Of a stretch of 36,392 nt of DNA, positions 23,576 through 33,510 are shown piece after piece. The translations under genes and the position numbers were made by a program. Below the pieces are notes generated by a model that was not told the origin of the DNA, ran no database searches, and saw nothing but the letters and a program-made list of their open reading frames with translations. The stretch is from Flavobacteriales bacterium. Its GTDB lineage: Bacteria; Bacteroidota; Bacteroidia; Flavobacteriales_D; Crocinitomicaceae. Location of the stretch: the NCBI GenBank assembly GCA_947476955.1, contig CANJSS010000012.1, positions 1 to 36,392 on the forward strand, in the 5' to 3' direction. Numbering within the stretch: the stretch's first letter is position 1; each line of letters opens with the position of its first letter.

Positions 23576-25462
23576 ATGGCTGAAAATCAATATACGGAAG
23601 ATAATATACGTTCACTGGACTGGAAGGAGCATATTCGTCTGCGTCCCGGCATGTATATTGGAAAACTAGGCGATGGCGCTGCTGCCGATGATGGAATTTA
23701 TATTCTTGTAAAAGAGGTTGTGGATAATTGTATCGATGAATTTGTCATGGGAAATGGTAAACGCGTCGATATTAAAGTGAAAGACGGTAAAGTTATTGTG
23801 CGCGATTACGGCCGTGGAATTCCATTGGGAAAAGTAATTGACTGTGTTTCCCAAATTAATACAGGTGGGAAATATGATTCTAAAGCATTTAAAAAATCGG
23901 TTGGACTTAATGGGGTAGGAACAAAAGCTGTAAATGCTCTTTCTTCTCATTTTATGGTATATTCTGTTCGCGAAGGACAAAAAAAACAAGCCACATTTGT
24001 GCGAGGAGAGTTAATCGAAGATTCTCCAATATCGCCAACGGATGAACAAAACGGAACGTACGTTGAATTTATTCCGGATGATGTTATTTTTAAGAAATAC
24101 GCTTTTAAAACTGCGTACCTAGATAAAATGATGTGGAATTATTGCTACCTAAATAGAGGTTTAGCAATGTATTACAACGGAGAAAAATTCCAATCCAAGG
24201 ATGGTTTGAAAGACTTGCTGGAAAATAATATGGATGGCGATCCGCTTTATCCAATTATTCACTTGGAAGGTGAAGATATTGAAGTTGCTTTCACACATGG
24301 AAGAACATATGGAGAGGACTATTATTCTTTCGTGAACGGACAACATACAACGCAAGGTGGAACACACCAAAGCGCTTTCAGAGAATCCGTGGCTAAAGTA
24401 ATCCGAGATTTTTACAATAAAAACTACGAAGCATCCGATATTCGCCAATCGATTGTTGCCGCAATTGCAGTAAAGGTGATTGAACCGGTATTTGAATCCC
24501 AGACCAAAACAAAGCTTGGATCACAGGAAATTGAGCCGGATGGTAAATCTATGCGGGCATTCATCAACGATTTTCTAAAAGATAAACTGGATAATTATTT
24601 ACACAGAAATCCAGATGTTGCAGAATTAATTGAACGAAAAATAAAACAATCCGAGCGGGAACGTAAAGAATTATCAGGTATACGAAAGATTGCACGCGAT
24701 CGTGCGAAAAAAGCAAATCTGCACAATAAAAAGCTACGGGATTGTCGCTCGCATTTAACGGATTTGAAAGATGAACGCCGCGAACAAACAACATTATTCA
24801 TAACTGAGGGAGATTCTGCCAGCGGATCCATCACAAAATCAAGAGATGTAAATACCCAAGCTGTTTTCTCCTTGCGTGGAAAGCCATTAAATTGCTATGG
24901 TTTAACAAAGAAGATTGTATACGAAAACGAGGAATTTAATCTGTTGCAAGCAGCGCTGGATATTGAAGAAGATATGGATAATTTGCGTTTCAATAATATT
25001 GTAATTGCAACCGATGCCGATGTGGATGGCATGCACATTCGTATGTTACTCTTGACTTTCTTCTTGCAATTTTTCCCAGATTTAGTGAAACGAAACCATG
25101 TTTATGTCCTTCAAACACCCCTTTTTAGAGTTAGGAACAAGAAAAAAACAATCTATTGTTATTCGGAGGATGAGAGACGTTCTGCAATGTTAGAATTAGG
25201 AAAAAACCCTGAAATTACACGATTCAAAGGATTGGGTGAAATCTCTCCAGACGAATTTAAACACTTCATCGGTGCAGATATTCGATTAGAGCCGGTTTTC
25301 TTATCCAAAGACGCAACAATTGATTCTATCTTGTCTTATTATATGGGAAAAAATACTCCCGAACGGCAAGATTTTATTATTGATAATTTGCGGGTAGAAA
25401 AAGATATTGTGGAAGTTTTGGAAGAAAGTGAAGATACGGATAACCTTGAAATTGCTTCGTAA
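23576..25462 (+). CDS. type IIA topoisomerase subunit B (ParE-like)
   Basis: 628-residue ATPase subunit of topoisomerase IV or a second gyrase. GHKL domain: [26 protein letters not shown] (Glu/Asn), DYGRGIP and [15 protein letters not shown] at about residues 20-125. The transducer and Toprim follow: [10 protein letters not shown] (catalytic Glu), LRGKPLN and [14 protein letters not shown] (Asp pair), then [12 protein letters not shown]. Length fits ParE rather than the longer GyrB forms. The partner subunit begins 2 bp after the stop. Bacteroidota usually carry gyrA/gyrB elsewhere, so the pair is best called topoisomerase IV. Confidence 0.93.
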   Translation: MAENQYTEDNIRSLDWKEHIRLRPGMYIGKLGDGAAADDGIYILVKEVVDNCIDEFVMGNGKRVDIKVKDGKVIVRDYGRGIPLGKVIDCVSQINTGGKYDSKAFKKSVGLNGVGTKAVNALSSHFMVYSVREGQKKQATFVRGELIEDSPISPTDEQNGTYVEFIPDDVIFKKYAFKTAYLDKMMWNYCYLNRGLAMYYNGEKFQSKDGLKDLLENNMDGDPLYPIIHLEGEDIEVAFTHGRTYGEDYYSFVNGQHTTQGGTHQSAFRESVAKVIRDFYNKNYEASDIRQSIVAAIAVKVIEPVFESQTKTKLGSQEIEPDGKSMRAFINDFLKDKLDNYLHRNPDVAELIERKIKQSERERKELSGIRKIARDRAKKANLHNKKLRDCRSHLTDLKDERREQTTLFITEGDSASGSITKSRDVNTQAVFSLRGKPLNCYGLTKKIVYENEEFNLLQAALDIEEDMDNLRFNNIVIATDADVDGMHIRMLLLTFFLQFFPDLVKRNHVYVLQTPLFRVRNKKKTIYCYSEDERRSAMLELGKNPEITRFKGLGEISPDEFKHFIGADIRLEPVFLSKDATIDSILSYYMGKNTPERQDFIIDNLRVEKDIVEVLEESEDTDNLEIAS

Positions 25463-25464
25463 AA

Positions 25465-28197
25465 ATGGCGGAAGACGAATTAGAAGAGCAGGATGACAAT
25501 CTCGCAAACGAGGATGACGAGAAACAGGAAAATGAAAATCCTGAGAACGATAAAAGTCCATTTGAAAGTAAATTGGTTGACGATAAAATCGTTCCTGTCG
25601 GAGGATTGTACGAAAGTTGGTTCTTGGATTATGCAAGTTATGTAATTCTAGAAAGGGCTGTTCCTTCTTTGTATGATGGATTGAAACCTGTGCAGCGCAG
25701 AATTTTGCATTCCATGAAGGAAATGGATGATGGGCGCTATAATAAAGTTGCGAATATTATCGGAAATACAATGAAATACCATCCCCATGGCGATGCTTCT
25801 ATCGGTGATGCGTTGGTGCAATTGGGACAAAAAGATTTATTGATAGATTGCCAAGGAAATTGGGGGAATACATTGACAGGCGATGGCGCTGCAGCGGCGC
25901 GTTACATTGAAGCGCGTTTATCCAAATTTGCTTCGCACGTTGCGTTTAATGCAAAAACAACCAATTGGCTTTCTTCTTACGATGGTCGAAATAAAGAACC
26001 GGATCAACTGCCAATGAAATTTCCTTTGCTTCTTGCTCAAGGCGCTGAAGGTATCGCAGTTGGGATGGCATGTAAGTTTCTTCCACATAATTTTATAGAG
26101 TTGATTGATCAGTCAATCAATCATTTGAGAGGCAAGAAAATTGAACTTTTACCAGATTTCCCAAATGGCGGAATGGCGGATTTCACGAATTACAACGATG
26201 GACTTCGTGGAGGAAAAGTGCGCGTTCGTGCAAAAATCAAAAAGGTAGACAATAAAACGCTTTTAATACATGAAATTCCATTTGGCACAACTACTGGTTC
26301 TTTAATAGAATCGGTATTAAAAGCAAATGAAAAAGGAAAGATTAAAATAAAAAAGATTGAGGATAATACATCTGCAAATGTAGAAGTAATCATTCATTTA
26401 GCTCCAGGTGTTTCGCCGGATAAAACGTTGGATGCATTGTATGCTTTTACGGATTGCGAAGTTTCCATTTCGCCAAATTCAACCATCATTGACAAGGATA
26501 CTCCTCGTTTTATGGGCGTAACAGAGATTCTAAAAGTCAATACGGATACAACCGTTCGCTTATTGAAATTGGAACTAGAAATTCGGTTGGATGAATTAGA
26601 GCGTCAATGGCATTTTTCTACTTTGGAGAAAATCTTTATCCGAGAAGAAATGTACATCGATTTCAAATTATACCATGATAGAGAAACATTGTACACGTAT
26701 TTGTTTGATCGGTTTAAAAAATTCAAGAAAGACTTCATTCGTGAGATTGTAGAGGAAGATCTACAAAAGTTGACGCAAATTCCAATGATTCGAATCACGC
26801 GCTTTGATTCGTCCAAAGCGGATGATTTATTATTGAAAATTGAAGAGGAAATGGTGCAAGTGAAAGAAAAACTTGCAAATCTTATTGAATATACGATTGA
26901 TTATTATAAAGATTTGAAAAAACGCTTCGGTGAAGGTAAAGAGCGTAAGACTGAAATTAAAATTTTTGATACAATAAATGCTTCCAAAGTAATAATTGCC
27001 AATCGAAAATTATACGTTGATTACGAGGAAGGTTTCATTGGTTATGGATTGAAAAAGACGGAGGCGATTAACGATTGTTCCGAAATTGACGATGTTATAA
27101 TTTTCTTTGCAACGGGTAAGATGATGGTAACAAAAGTTGCTGAAAAGAAATTTGTTGGTAAAGGGATTGTACATGCCGATGTATGGAAAAAAGGCGATAA
27201 AAGAACTATTTACCATTTGATTTACCAAGATGGAATTGGTGGATCCACAATGATGAAAAGGTTCTATGTTAATTCCATTACACGCGACACAGAATACGAT
27301 TTGTCCCGAGGAACAAAAGGCTCTAAAATGTTGTATTTTTCCGTGCATCCAAATGGTGAACGGGAAGTTGTTACAATTTTATTGCGACCGCGACCACATT
27401 TGAAGCGTCTGCGTTTTGATGTCGATATGGGGGAATTGTTAATCAAAGGTCGCCAGTCGGCAGGAAATCGCGTTACCAAAGAAATTGTTCAGAAAATTAC
27501 GCAAAAAGAGGTTGGCGGTTCTACGCTCGCAGCACGCAAAATTTGGTTTGACACCGTAGTCGGCAGATTAAATGACGAAGAAAGAGGAACTTTCCTAGGG
27601 TCATTTAAAGGAGAAGATAAGATTCTTACACTTTACAAAACCGGGGAATACCGCTTAACGAATTTTGACCTATCTAACCATTTTGATGAGGATATGATTC
27701 ACATTGAAAAGTGGCAACCGCACCGTGCAATTTCTGCTGTTTATTATGATGGCGAGCGCGATTTACATTTTGTGAAGCGTTTTCAGTGTGAAGTTACTTC
27801 AGATAAAAAAGTTTCTTTCATTAGCGAAGGTGAAGGTTCCTATTTGGATGTAGTTTCTACTTCTTATCGTCCTAAAATCAAAATAATTTACAATAAGTTG
27901 TTAAAGGAAACAAAAAATCTTCCGGACAACGAAATTCAATTAGCGGATTTTATTGATATCAAAGGAATGAAAGCACAGGGGAATCAATTAACAAAGTTAA
28001 AAGTCAAAGAGATTGTTGTTGTTCCTCAAGATGATAGCGAAGAGCCATGGCCAGAAGAATTAAACCAACCGGAAATCAGCGAAGTAGAAATGGACGATGA
28101 AGAGGAGGATTTAGACGAAGCGACAGATGGAACAACCGTGGAATGGGACCTTACAAAAAAAGACGATGAAGATGAAGAACAAATGAAATTGTTTTAA
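25465..28197 (+). CDS. type IIA topoisomerase subunit A (ParC-like)
   Basis: 910-residue DNA-cleaving subunit pairing with the ParE-like protein. The winged-helix domain has YASYVILERAVPSLYDGLKP in shape, then MKYHPHGDASIGDALV, and the catalytic Tyr147 in AAARYIEARLS. A long coiled coil runs at about residues 360-480 and the C-terminal third lies from about 540 in beta-rich sequence (FIGYGLKK, MLYFSVHPNGE) without clear GyrA box. Both ends are strongly acidic: about 30 residues at the start (EDELEEQDDNLANEDDE) and 40 at the end (MDDEEEDLDEATDG, KKDDEDEEQ). Spacing to parE is 2 bp, implying co-translation. Confidence 0.93.
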   Translation: MAEDELEEQDDNLANEDDEKQENENPENDKSPFESKLVDDKIVPVGGLYESWFLDYASYVILERAVPSLYDGLKPVQRRILHSMKEMDDGRYNKVANIIGNTMKYHPHGDASIGDALVQLGQKDLLIDCQGNWGNTLTGDGAAAARYIEARLSKFASHVAFNAKTTNWLSSYDGRNKEPDQLPMKFPLLLAQGAEGIAVGMACKFLPHNFIELIDQSINHLRGKKIELLPDFPNGGMADFTNYNDGLRGGKVRVRAKIKKVDNKTLLIHEIPFGTTTGSLIESVLKANEKGKIKIKKIEDNTSANVEVIIHLAPGVSPDKTLDALYAFTDCEVSISPNSTIIDKDTPRFMGVTEILKVNTDTTVRLLKLELEIRLDELERQWHFSTLEKIFIREEMYIDFKLYHDRETLYTYLFDRFKKFKKDFIREIVEEDLQKLTQIPMIRITRFDSSKADDLLLKIEEEMVQVKEKLANLIEYTIDYYKDLKKRFGEGKERKTEIKIFDTINASKVIIANRKLYVDYEEGFIGYGLKKTEAINDCSEIDDVIIFFATGKMMVTKVAEKKFVGKGIVHADVWKKGDKRTIYHLIYQDGIGGSTMMKRFYVNSITRDTEYDLSRGTKGSKMLYFSVHPNGEREVVTILLRPRPHLKRLRFDVDMGELLIKGRQSAGNRVTKEIVQKITQKEVGGSTLAARKIWFDTVVGRLNDEERGTFLGSFKGEDKILTLYKTGEYRLTNFDLSNHFDEDMIHIEKWQPHRAISAVYYDGERDLHFVKRFQCEVTSDKKVSFISEGEGSYLDVVSTSYRPKIKIIYNKLLKETKNLPDNEIQLADFIDIKGMKAQGNQLTKLKVKEIVVVPQDDSEEPWPEELNQPEISEVEMDDEEEDLDEATDGTTVEWDLTKKDDEDEEQMKLF

Positions 28198-28212
28198 CTT
28201 TAGGTAATCAAT

Positions 28213-28220
28213 TAACTTTA
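28213..28220 (+). promoter_or_regulatory. possible -7 promoter element (TAACTTTA)
   Basis: One mismatch from consensus, 10 bp before the SIMPL-protein ATG. Confidence 0.35.
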
Positions 28221-28230
28221 ATATTCCAAC

Positions 28231-28962
28231 ATGAAAAACTATATCAATACCATCATTATTGCTTGTTCTGTCATAATTGCAGGATATTTACTAGCTTCTG
28301 GATATAAAAATAGAGCGAAAGTTTCGCAAGCAATTAGCGTAACAGGATCAGGTGAGGAGAACTTCTCAAGTGATTTAATTGTTTGGCGTGCAAGTTTTTC
28401 CAAAAGAGACATGGAGCTCAAGCAAGCATATGCAGATTTGAATGAAGATCAAAAGACTATTCGGAAATATTTGACTTCCAAAGGGGTTAAATCGGATGAA
28501 ATTGTATTTGAAGCTGTAGATATTCAAAAGGATTTTAATTACGATTACGACGAAAATGGGCAGTTGAGAAATACAATTTTCAATGGATATAGTTTGTCCC
28601 AAAGTTTAAAAATTCAATCAAAAAATGTAGATGTTGTAGAAAATATTTCTCGAGAAGTCACTGAATTGATTGATGCTGGTGTGGAGTTGAATTCTTTTGC
28701 ACCAGATTATTACTATACCAAATTAGCGCAATTGAAAATTAAAATGATTGAAGCAGCAACCAAGGACGCTAAAAATCGTGCAGAGAAAATTGCAGTGAAT
28801 GCCGGAGGAGTTTTGGGAGATTTGAAAAATGCAGATATGGGAGTTTTTCAAATAACAGGAGAAAATACTCAGGAGGAATTTTCGTGGGGAGGAAACTACA
28901 ATACTTCTTCCAAGAAAAAGACAGCTAATGTTACGATTCGCTTGAAATACGAAATAAAATAG
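28231..28962 (+). CDS. SIMPL-domain (DUF541) protein
   Basis: 243 residues. An N-terminal signal or anchor helix (IIIACSVIIAGYLLA, residues 8-22) leads into a SIMPL domain: ISVTGSGEENFSSDLIVWRAS, then the VKSDEIVFEAVDIQKDF repeat region and AATKDAKNRAEKIAVNAGG near residue 185, ending in ANVTIRLKYEI. Such proteins are periplasmic or outer-membrane associated (BP26/YggE type) and are thought to relate to oxidative or envelope stress; function is not settled. It follows the topoisomerase pair by 33 bp and may share its transcript. Confidence 0.88.
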   Translation: MKNYINTIIIACSVIIAGYLLASGYKNRAKVSQAISVTGSGEENFSSDLIVWRASFSKRDMELKQAYADLNEDQKTIRKYLTSKGVKSDEIVFEAVDIQKDFNYDYDENGQLRNTIFNGYSLSQSLKIQSKNVDVVENISREVTELIDAGVELNSFAPDYYYTKLAQLKIKMIEAATKDAKNRAEKIAVNAGGVLGDLKNADMGVFQITGENTQEEFSWGGNYNTSSKKKTANVTIRLKYEIK

Positions 28963-29033
28963 TATTCTCTTATCTGTAATATTTCAATTACTTTGTAAAT
29001 AAAATCGCAAAAAATTACTTTTCAAAGAACGCA

Positions 29034-29070
29034 AAAAGAAATCAACTTGTTCAAGTGTCTTTTCTTTTTT
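29034..29070 (+). terminator. hairpin terminator before rocD
   Basis: AAAAGA and ACTTG pair with CAAGT and TCTTTT around a TT loop, with an asymmetric internal loop; the tail is T-rich (29058-29070). It lies about 70 bp after the SIMPL stop and abuts the next promoter. Confidence 0.4.
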
Positions 29071-29077
29071 ACCTTTG
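29070..29077 (+). promoter_or_regulatory. -7 promoter element of rocD (TACCTTTG)
   Basis: Perfect match. With the ATG at 29168 it gives a leader of about 85 nt, long for this window. Confidence 0.6.
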
Positions 29078-29167
29078 TTTCAGGATGATTTCTCTCCGGA
29101 TGTTGAAATGAGGAAAGGATGGATACTCTCCGCGATGAGTTTCAATCAAACATCAAAAAAGAATTTT

Positions 29168-30448
29168 ATGCACACAACAATTTCAAATTTGACATCCGAA
29201 CAATTAATTGAATTAGAAGACAAGCACGGAGCCCATAATTACCACCCACTTCCAGTCGTTTTGGCAAAAGGAAAAGGTGTTTACGTGTGGGATTTGGAAG
29301 GTAAGAAGTATTTTGACTTTCTTTCCGCTTATTCGGCTGTTAATCAAGGACATTGTCACCCAAAAATTATCGGTTCTATGATAGAACAAGCGCAAACATT
29401 GACGCTTACATCTAGAGCTTTTTATAACGATACGCTCGGTTTGTATGAAAAATACGTAACGGAATATTTTGGATTCGATAAAGTATTGCCAATGAATACT
29501 GGAGCAGAAGCAGTGGAAACGGCGATTAAATTATGTCGAAAATGGGCGTACGAGAAAAAAGGAATTCCTGAGAATGATGCTAAAATAATTGTCTGTGAAG
29601 GTAATTTTCACGGACGAACGACTACCATTATTTCTTTTTCCAATGATCCGGATGCCAATAAAAATTTTGGACCCTACACACCAGGATTTATTCGTATTCC
29701 ATATGATGATATCGAAGCATTGGAAAAAGCTTTGCAGTCTGAAAATATCGCAGGTTTCCTTGTTGAACCAATTCAAGGTGAAGCAGGTGTTTACGTTCCG
29801 CAAGAAGATTACCTGACAAAAGCAAGAGAATTGTGCACGAAACACGAAGTGCTTTTTATCGCCGATGAGGTGCAAACTGGCATCGCACGAACAGGAAGTT
29901 TATTAGCAGTTTGCGGAAATTGTTCCTGCGAAAAAAAATGTGAACAACAAAATACATACAATCGTCCAGATATTTTAATTCTTGGAAAAGCTCTATCCGG
30001 AGGCGTTTACCCAGTTTCGGCAGTTTTAGCAGATGATGAGGTAATGCTAGTTATAAAACCCGGACAACACGGTTCAACTTTTGGAGGAAATCCAATTGCA
30101 GCAAAAGTTGCAGTGGCAGCGTTAGAAGTTGTATTGGAAGAAAATCTTGCGCTGAATGCTAGACGATTAGGAGCTATATTTCGTAAGGAAATGCAACGCA
30201 TAATCTCAACTACAAATCTCGTGGTTAAAGTCCGAGGAAAAGGTTTGTTAAACGCAATAATTGTAAACGATACAGAAGACAGCAAAACGGCATGGAATTT
30301 ATGTATGGCGTTAAAAGAAAACGGATTACTAGCAAAACCAACTCATGGAAATATCATACGATTTGCACCACCATTGGTAATGACGGAAGAGGAATTGATG
30401 GAGTGTGTTGCGATTATTGAGAAAACAATCAGAGCGTTTCAAATATGA
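29168..30448 (+). CDS. rocD: ornithine--oxo-acid aminotransferase
   Basis: 426-residue PLP enzyme moving the delta-amino group of ornithine to 2-oxoglutarate, giving glutamate semialdehyde (arginine catabolism, proline supply). I prefer ATG 29168 because homologues begin shortly before [17 protein letters not shown]; upstream in-frame TTG 29075, ATG 29108 and ATG 29135 would add non-family residues. Motifs: [47 protein letters not shown] and the PLP Lys274 in [11 protein letters not shown]. Just before it, residues 249-258 form C-x2-C-x-C-x3-C ([11 protein letters not shown]), an insert found in some Bacteroidota enzymes as I recall and absent from the plain family. Confidence 0.94.
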   Translation: MHTTISNLTSEQLIELEDKHGAHNYHPLPVVLAKGKGVYVWDLEGKKYFDFLSAYSAVNQGHCHPKIIGSMIEQAQTLTLTSRAFYNDTLGLYEKYVTEYFGFDKVLPMNTGAEAVETAIKLCRKWAYEKKGIPENDAKIIVCEGNFHGRTTTIISFSNDPDANKNFGPYTPGFIRIPYDDIEALEKALQSENIAGFLVEPIQGEAGVYVPQEDYLTKARELCTKHEVLFIADEVQTGIARTGSLLAVCGNCSCEKKCEQQNTYNRPDILILGKALSGGVYPVSAVLADDEVMLVIKPGQHGSTFGGNPIAAKVAVAALEVVLEENLALNARRLGAIFRKEMQRIISTTNLVVKVRGKGLLNAIIVNDTEDSKTAWNLCMALKENGLLAKPTHGNIIRFAPPLVMTEEELMECVAIIEKTIRAFQI

Positions 30449-30510
30449 TTTTTCAAAAGTAGAAAGAATGGAAGAGGTATTGGTATAACATCCTTCATAA
30501 TTTTCTATAT

Positions 30511-30524
30511 TTTCTGCGCAGAAA
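30511..30524 (+). promoter_or_regulatory. 14-bp perfect palindrome upstream of the phosphohexomutase
   Basis: TTTCTGCGCAGAAA is fully self-complementary and ends 12 bp before the -7 box at 30537, so it covers the -33 region. It suits a dimeric repressor site. Confidence 0.4.
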
Positions 30525-30536
30525 TTGGAGTTTAAC

Positions 30537-30544
30537 TATATTTG
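30537..30544 (+). promoter_or_regulatory. -7 promoter element (TATATTTG)
   Basis: Perfect match, 22 bp before the TTG start at 30567. Confidence 0.6.
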
Positions 30545-30566
30545 TTCGATTTTAAAATAATTTAAA

Positions 30567-31976
30567 TTGGCTGAAAAAATAAAATTTGGTACCGATGGTT
30601 GGAGAGCAATCATTGCACAAGAGTTTACAACGGAAAACGTTGCCCGCGTGGCTTATGCGACAGGTGTTTGGTTAAAAAATAAATACGAAAAACCATCTGT
30701 AGTTATTGGTCACGATTGCAGATTTGCTGGCGAATTATTCCAGGAAGTAGCGGTGAAAGTTTTTTTAAGTCAAGGAATCCCTGTGAAAATGTCCGTAGGG
30801 TATGTTTCTACGCCAATGATTTCACTCGCTGCAAAAAACTTTAATTGTGAAATTGGTGTGATTCTCACGGCTAGCCACAACCCGCCTTCCTACAATGGAT
30901 TTAAATTAAAAGCTTTCTTTGGCGGACCTTTAGCACCAGAACATGTGCAAGAAGTAGAAGATATTATTCCAGATATTTGTCCAATAAATTATTCTTCAAT
31001 TTCTTTAGATAGCGCTATTTCAGCAGGTCAATTAGAAATCGTGGATATCGAAACGATGTATGTTGAGCACGTTAAGAATAGTTTCGACATTGCTGCGATT
31101 GAAAATTCCGGTTTGAATTTGGTATACGACGCAATGTATGGCTCTGGACAAAATGTTTTGAAACGCATTTTGCCGAATTTACACTTTTTGCATTGTGAGC
31201 ACAATCCATCTTTTTATGGGCAGGCGCCAGAACCAATTGCAAAAAATCTGCAACAATTAGAAGCATTTATAAAAGAAAATGGCTCCGTTGATTGTGCATT
31301 GGCAACGGATGGCGATGCAGATAGAATTGGATTGTATAATGGAAAAGGAGAATTTATCGATTCGCACCATATTATTTTACTGCTGATTCACTACATGGTG
31401 AAATATAAAAAAATGTCAGGAAAAGTGGTGATAGCTTTCTCTGTAACGCCACGTGTAGAAAAAATGTGCAAGCATTATGGCCTGGAAGTTCAAACCACAA
31501 AAATTGGTTTCAAAGAAATTGCAACGATAATGGTGGAAGACGATGTCTTAATCGGTGGCGAAGAATCTGGCGGAATAGCTGTAAAAGGACATATTCCAGA
31601 GCGCGATGGTATTTGGATGGGATTAATCATTTGGGAATTTATGGCGAAATCCGGAAAAACACTAGATGAATTAATTGAGGAAGTGTACGAAATTGTAGGT
31701 GAATTTAAATTCGAACGCAACGACTTGCATATCACTGAAGATTTGAAGCAAAAAATCATAGCAAACTGCAAAGCTAATAATTACATAGCGTTTGGCGATT
31801 ACCAAGTGCAAGAGGTCAAAACAATTGACGGGTTCAAATATTTCTTCGACGATAACCGTTGGTTGATGATACGTCCTTCCGGAACAGAACCAGTTTTAAG
31901 AACCTACGCAGAAGCACCAACATTGGAAGAAGTTAGAAAAATATTGAAAGTAACAGAGGAAACGATTTGTAAATAA
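30567..31976 (+). CDS. phosphoglucomutase/phosphomannomutase family protein
   Basis: 469-residue cytoplasmic phosphohexomutase interconverting hexose 6- and 1-phosphates for glycogen, cell-wall or polysaccharide precursors; glucose, mannose or glucosamine specificity is not decided. Active-site S103 is in ILTASHNPPSYNGFK, the metal loop is ATDGDADRIG, the sugar loop GGEESGGIAVKGHIPERDG, and the phosphate loop RPSGTEPVLRTYAEA. The start is TTG 30567, which begins AEKIKFGTDGWRAIIA as in homologues; no ATG fits. It has its own promoter and a palindromic operator candidate. Confidence 0.93.
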   Translation: MAEKIKFGTDGWRAIIAQEFTTENVARVAYATGVWLKNKYEKPSVVIGHDCRFAGELFQEVAVKVFLSQGIPVKMSVGYVSTPMISLAAKNFNCEIGVILTASHNPPSYNGFKLKAFFGGPLAPEHVQEVEDIIPDICPINYSSISLDSAISAGQLEIVDIETMYVEHVKNSFDIAAIENSGLNLVYDAMYGSGQNVLKRILPNLHFLHCEHNPSFYGQAPEPIAKNLQQLEAFIKENGSVDCALATDGDADRIGLYNGKGEFIDSHHIILLLIHYMVKYKKMSGKVVIAFSVTPRVEKMCKHYGLEVQTTKIGFKEIATIMVEDDVLIGGEESGGIAVKGHIPERDGIWMGLIIWEFMAKSGKTLDELIEEVYEIVGEFKFERNDLHITEDLKQKIIANCKANNYIAFGDYQVQEVKTIDGFKYFFDDNRWLMIRPSGTEPVLRTYAEAPTLEEVRKILKVTEETICK

Positions 31977-32016
31977 TTCGTTTTTAAAATAATCTTTCTT
32001 ATGCACAAGTGTGAAA

Positions 32017-33150
32017 TTAATGCATTTGTAACCAACGCATTAAGAATTTGTCATAGACTTCGTAATATGGTTTTTCAAGGGAAGAATTATAAAAAATCAT
32101 TTCTTTGTTCAATAGCGATTGTAAGCCACGCGTAACGAGTGATGGTGTTCCTAATTTATGCTCTTGAATGAAGTCTTTTGCAGTTGGATGCTCTAATTTT
32201 TCAGCTTTAGCAATAGCTTTCAATAATTTCCATTGTGCATCCGTTAACAAATTTCGGTATTGGTAAAAAACGGGTTCACTTACTTTTAGAATATGCAATG
32301 CGGACAAGTAGGCATCATCCAAGGTGTTATTCTTTTTATTTCTAGCAAATAAAACGTTACAAAAATATTGGGTATAAAAAGTATGCAACTTAGTCCATTT
32401 GCAAATAAAAGCAATGCATTCCAAACTTATCGTTTTTTTATTTTCCTCGAATTTCCTGAGAATGAATTCGGAATAAAGATCTTCTGGGATATTATCCAAT
32501 TGCATTGTTGAGCAACTTGCAAAAAAAGGCCGTTTGCTAGAGTTAAATATTTCGTGCATCATCTTTTGATTGCTGCCGCAGAATATGAAAGATGTGTTTT
32601 TCATTTGTTGTATGTAGGTGCGTAAAATGGATTCAATATTTTTTTCTGGGTATTCTAAAATTTGTTGAAATTCATCAATAGCTAAAACAACTTTCATATT
32701 TTGATTATCCAAAAACTGAAATAACGAATGAATCGTTTGTTGTTGCTGTGTAGGATTAGCAATATCAAAACTTAGGGTTGGGTTGCCAGAAAGCTCATCA
32801 AAGCGAATAGTAGGCCTAAATTGCTGAACAAAGGCTAACACTTGCTTACTAAATTGTTTGTTTTTTGGAAATTTTGAATAGATAGCTGTTGCCAGTTGGT
32901 TAATAAAATCAGCTAAATTTTGAGTGGAAAGTATGTCTATATAGATACAAATTGTATCTTTATTTTGTGATAATTCGTTAAAAAAATGCAAAATTAACCC
33001 AGTTTTACCCATTCTTCGGACGGCAAATAAGGTTATGTTTGTTCCATTTTTGGCAAATTCTATCAGTTGCTGTGTTTCTTTTTCTCGATCGCAAAAATGA
33101 GCTGGGTCTTTGTATACAGCTGTTATAAATGGGTTTAATTCCTTTATCAT
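32017..33150 (-). CDS. AAA/archaeal-type ATPase with C-terminal winged helix
   Basis: 377-residue NTPase of the ATPase_2 (archaeal ATPase/STAND-like) class. The N terminus NPFITAVYKDPAHFCDREKE leads to a P-loop AVRRMGKTGL (residues 43-52; Lys49, Thr50) and a Walker B VVLAIDEFQQI, followed by a sensor segment FIFCGSN. From about 285 the sequence is helical and ends in a winged-helix-like part (TPSLVTRGLQSLLNKEMIFY). No nuclease or membrane domain is fused and no partner gene adjoins. Roles of such proteins are varied (regulation, defence, mobile-element maintenance); none is shown here. The upstream repeat array may be its own control region. Confidence 0.82.
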   Translation of the reverse strand: MIKELNPFITAVYKDPAHFCDREKETQQLIEFAKNGTNITLFAVRRMGKTGLILHFFNELSQNKDTICIYIDILSTQNLADFINQLATAIYSKFPKNKQFSKQVLAFVQQFRPTIRFDELSGNPTLSFDIANPTQQQQTIHSLFQFLDNQNMKVVLAIDEFQQILEYPEKNIESILRTYIQQMKNTSFIFCGSNQKMMHEIFNSSKRPFFASCSTMQLDNIPEDLYSEFILRKFEENKKTISLECIAFICKWTKLHTFYTQYFCNVLFARNKKNNTLDDAYLSALHILKVSEPVFYQYRNLLTDAQWKLLKAIAKAEKLEHPTAKDFIQEHKLGTPSLVTRGLQSLLNKEMIFYNSSLEKPYYEVYDKFLMRWLQMH

Positions 33151-33201
33151 GTTGATTATTTAAGGTTTTACATTTTTTGATAATTTCTAAACTAATTCCC
33201 T

Positions 33202-33209
33202 CAAAGATA
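33202..33209 (-). promoter_or_regulatory. -7 promoter element of the ATPase gene (TATCTTTG)
   Basis: Perfect match on the minus strand, 51 bp before the ATG at 33150. The 14-bp repeats lie 29-85 bp upstream of it. Confidence 0.6.
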
Positions 33210-33238
33210 CTTATTATTCTCTGTTTACTTCAATAAAT

Positions 33239-33294
33239 TTACACAAAATGTATTACACAAAATATATTACACAAAATGTATTATACAAAATGTA
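33239..33294. repeat. four tandem 14-bp repeats upstream of the ATPase gene
   Basis: Units at 33239, 33253, 33267 and 33281, all of type TTACACAAAATGTA; units 1 and 3 are identical and units 2 and 4 each differ at one base. Each unit holds TACA-N5-TGTA, a small inverted repeat. There are no spacers, so it is not a CRISPR. The array ends just upstream of the -33 region and reads as operator or iteron sites. Confidence 0.85.
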
Positions 33295-33510
33295 TAAAAA
33301 TGGTTAAATAAATTAGAACAAATTTATAAGATTTAGAGGCAAATAAAGAAATCAATTTAATCGTATGATTTTTAAGTTGAAGTTTCCTTCGGATGGGTGT
33401 TTGACTGATTTTCAATAAAGGTAAATACAATCAATATTCATTTCTTTTGATGGAAGTAAATAAGTAGGGATAAGGGATGTGGTTTTCGATTCTAGTGGTA
33501 TTTTTTTAGA
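33295..33510. other. intergenic region without visible genes
   Basis: Rest of the 360-bp gap between the two minus-strand genes. AT-rich; no supported frame, promoter or hairpin terminator was found. Confidence 0.4.

Noticed and set aside
29075-29167. Longer N terminus of ornithine aminotransferase from TTG 29075 or ATG 29108
   Set aside because: TTG lies in the promoter box, and the added residues do not match the family; ATG 29168 fits better.
33239-33294. Possible CRISPR array
   Set aside because: Units are 14 bp, directly adjacent with no spacers, and no cas genes are near.
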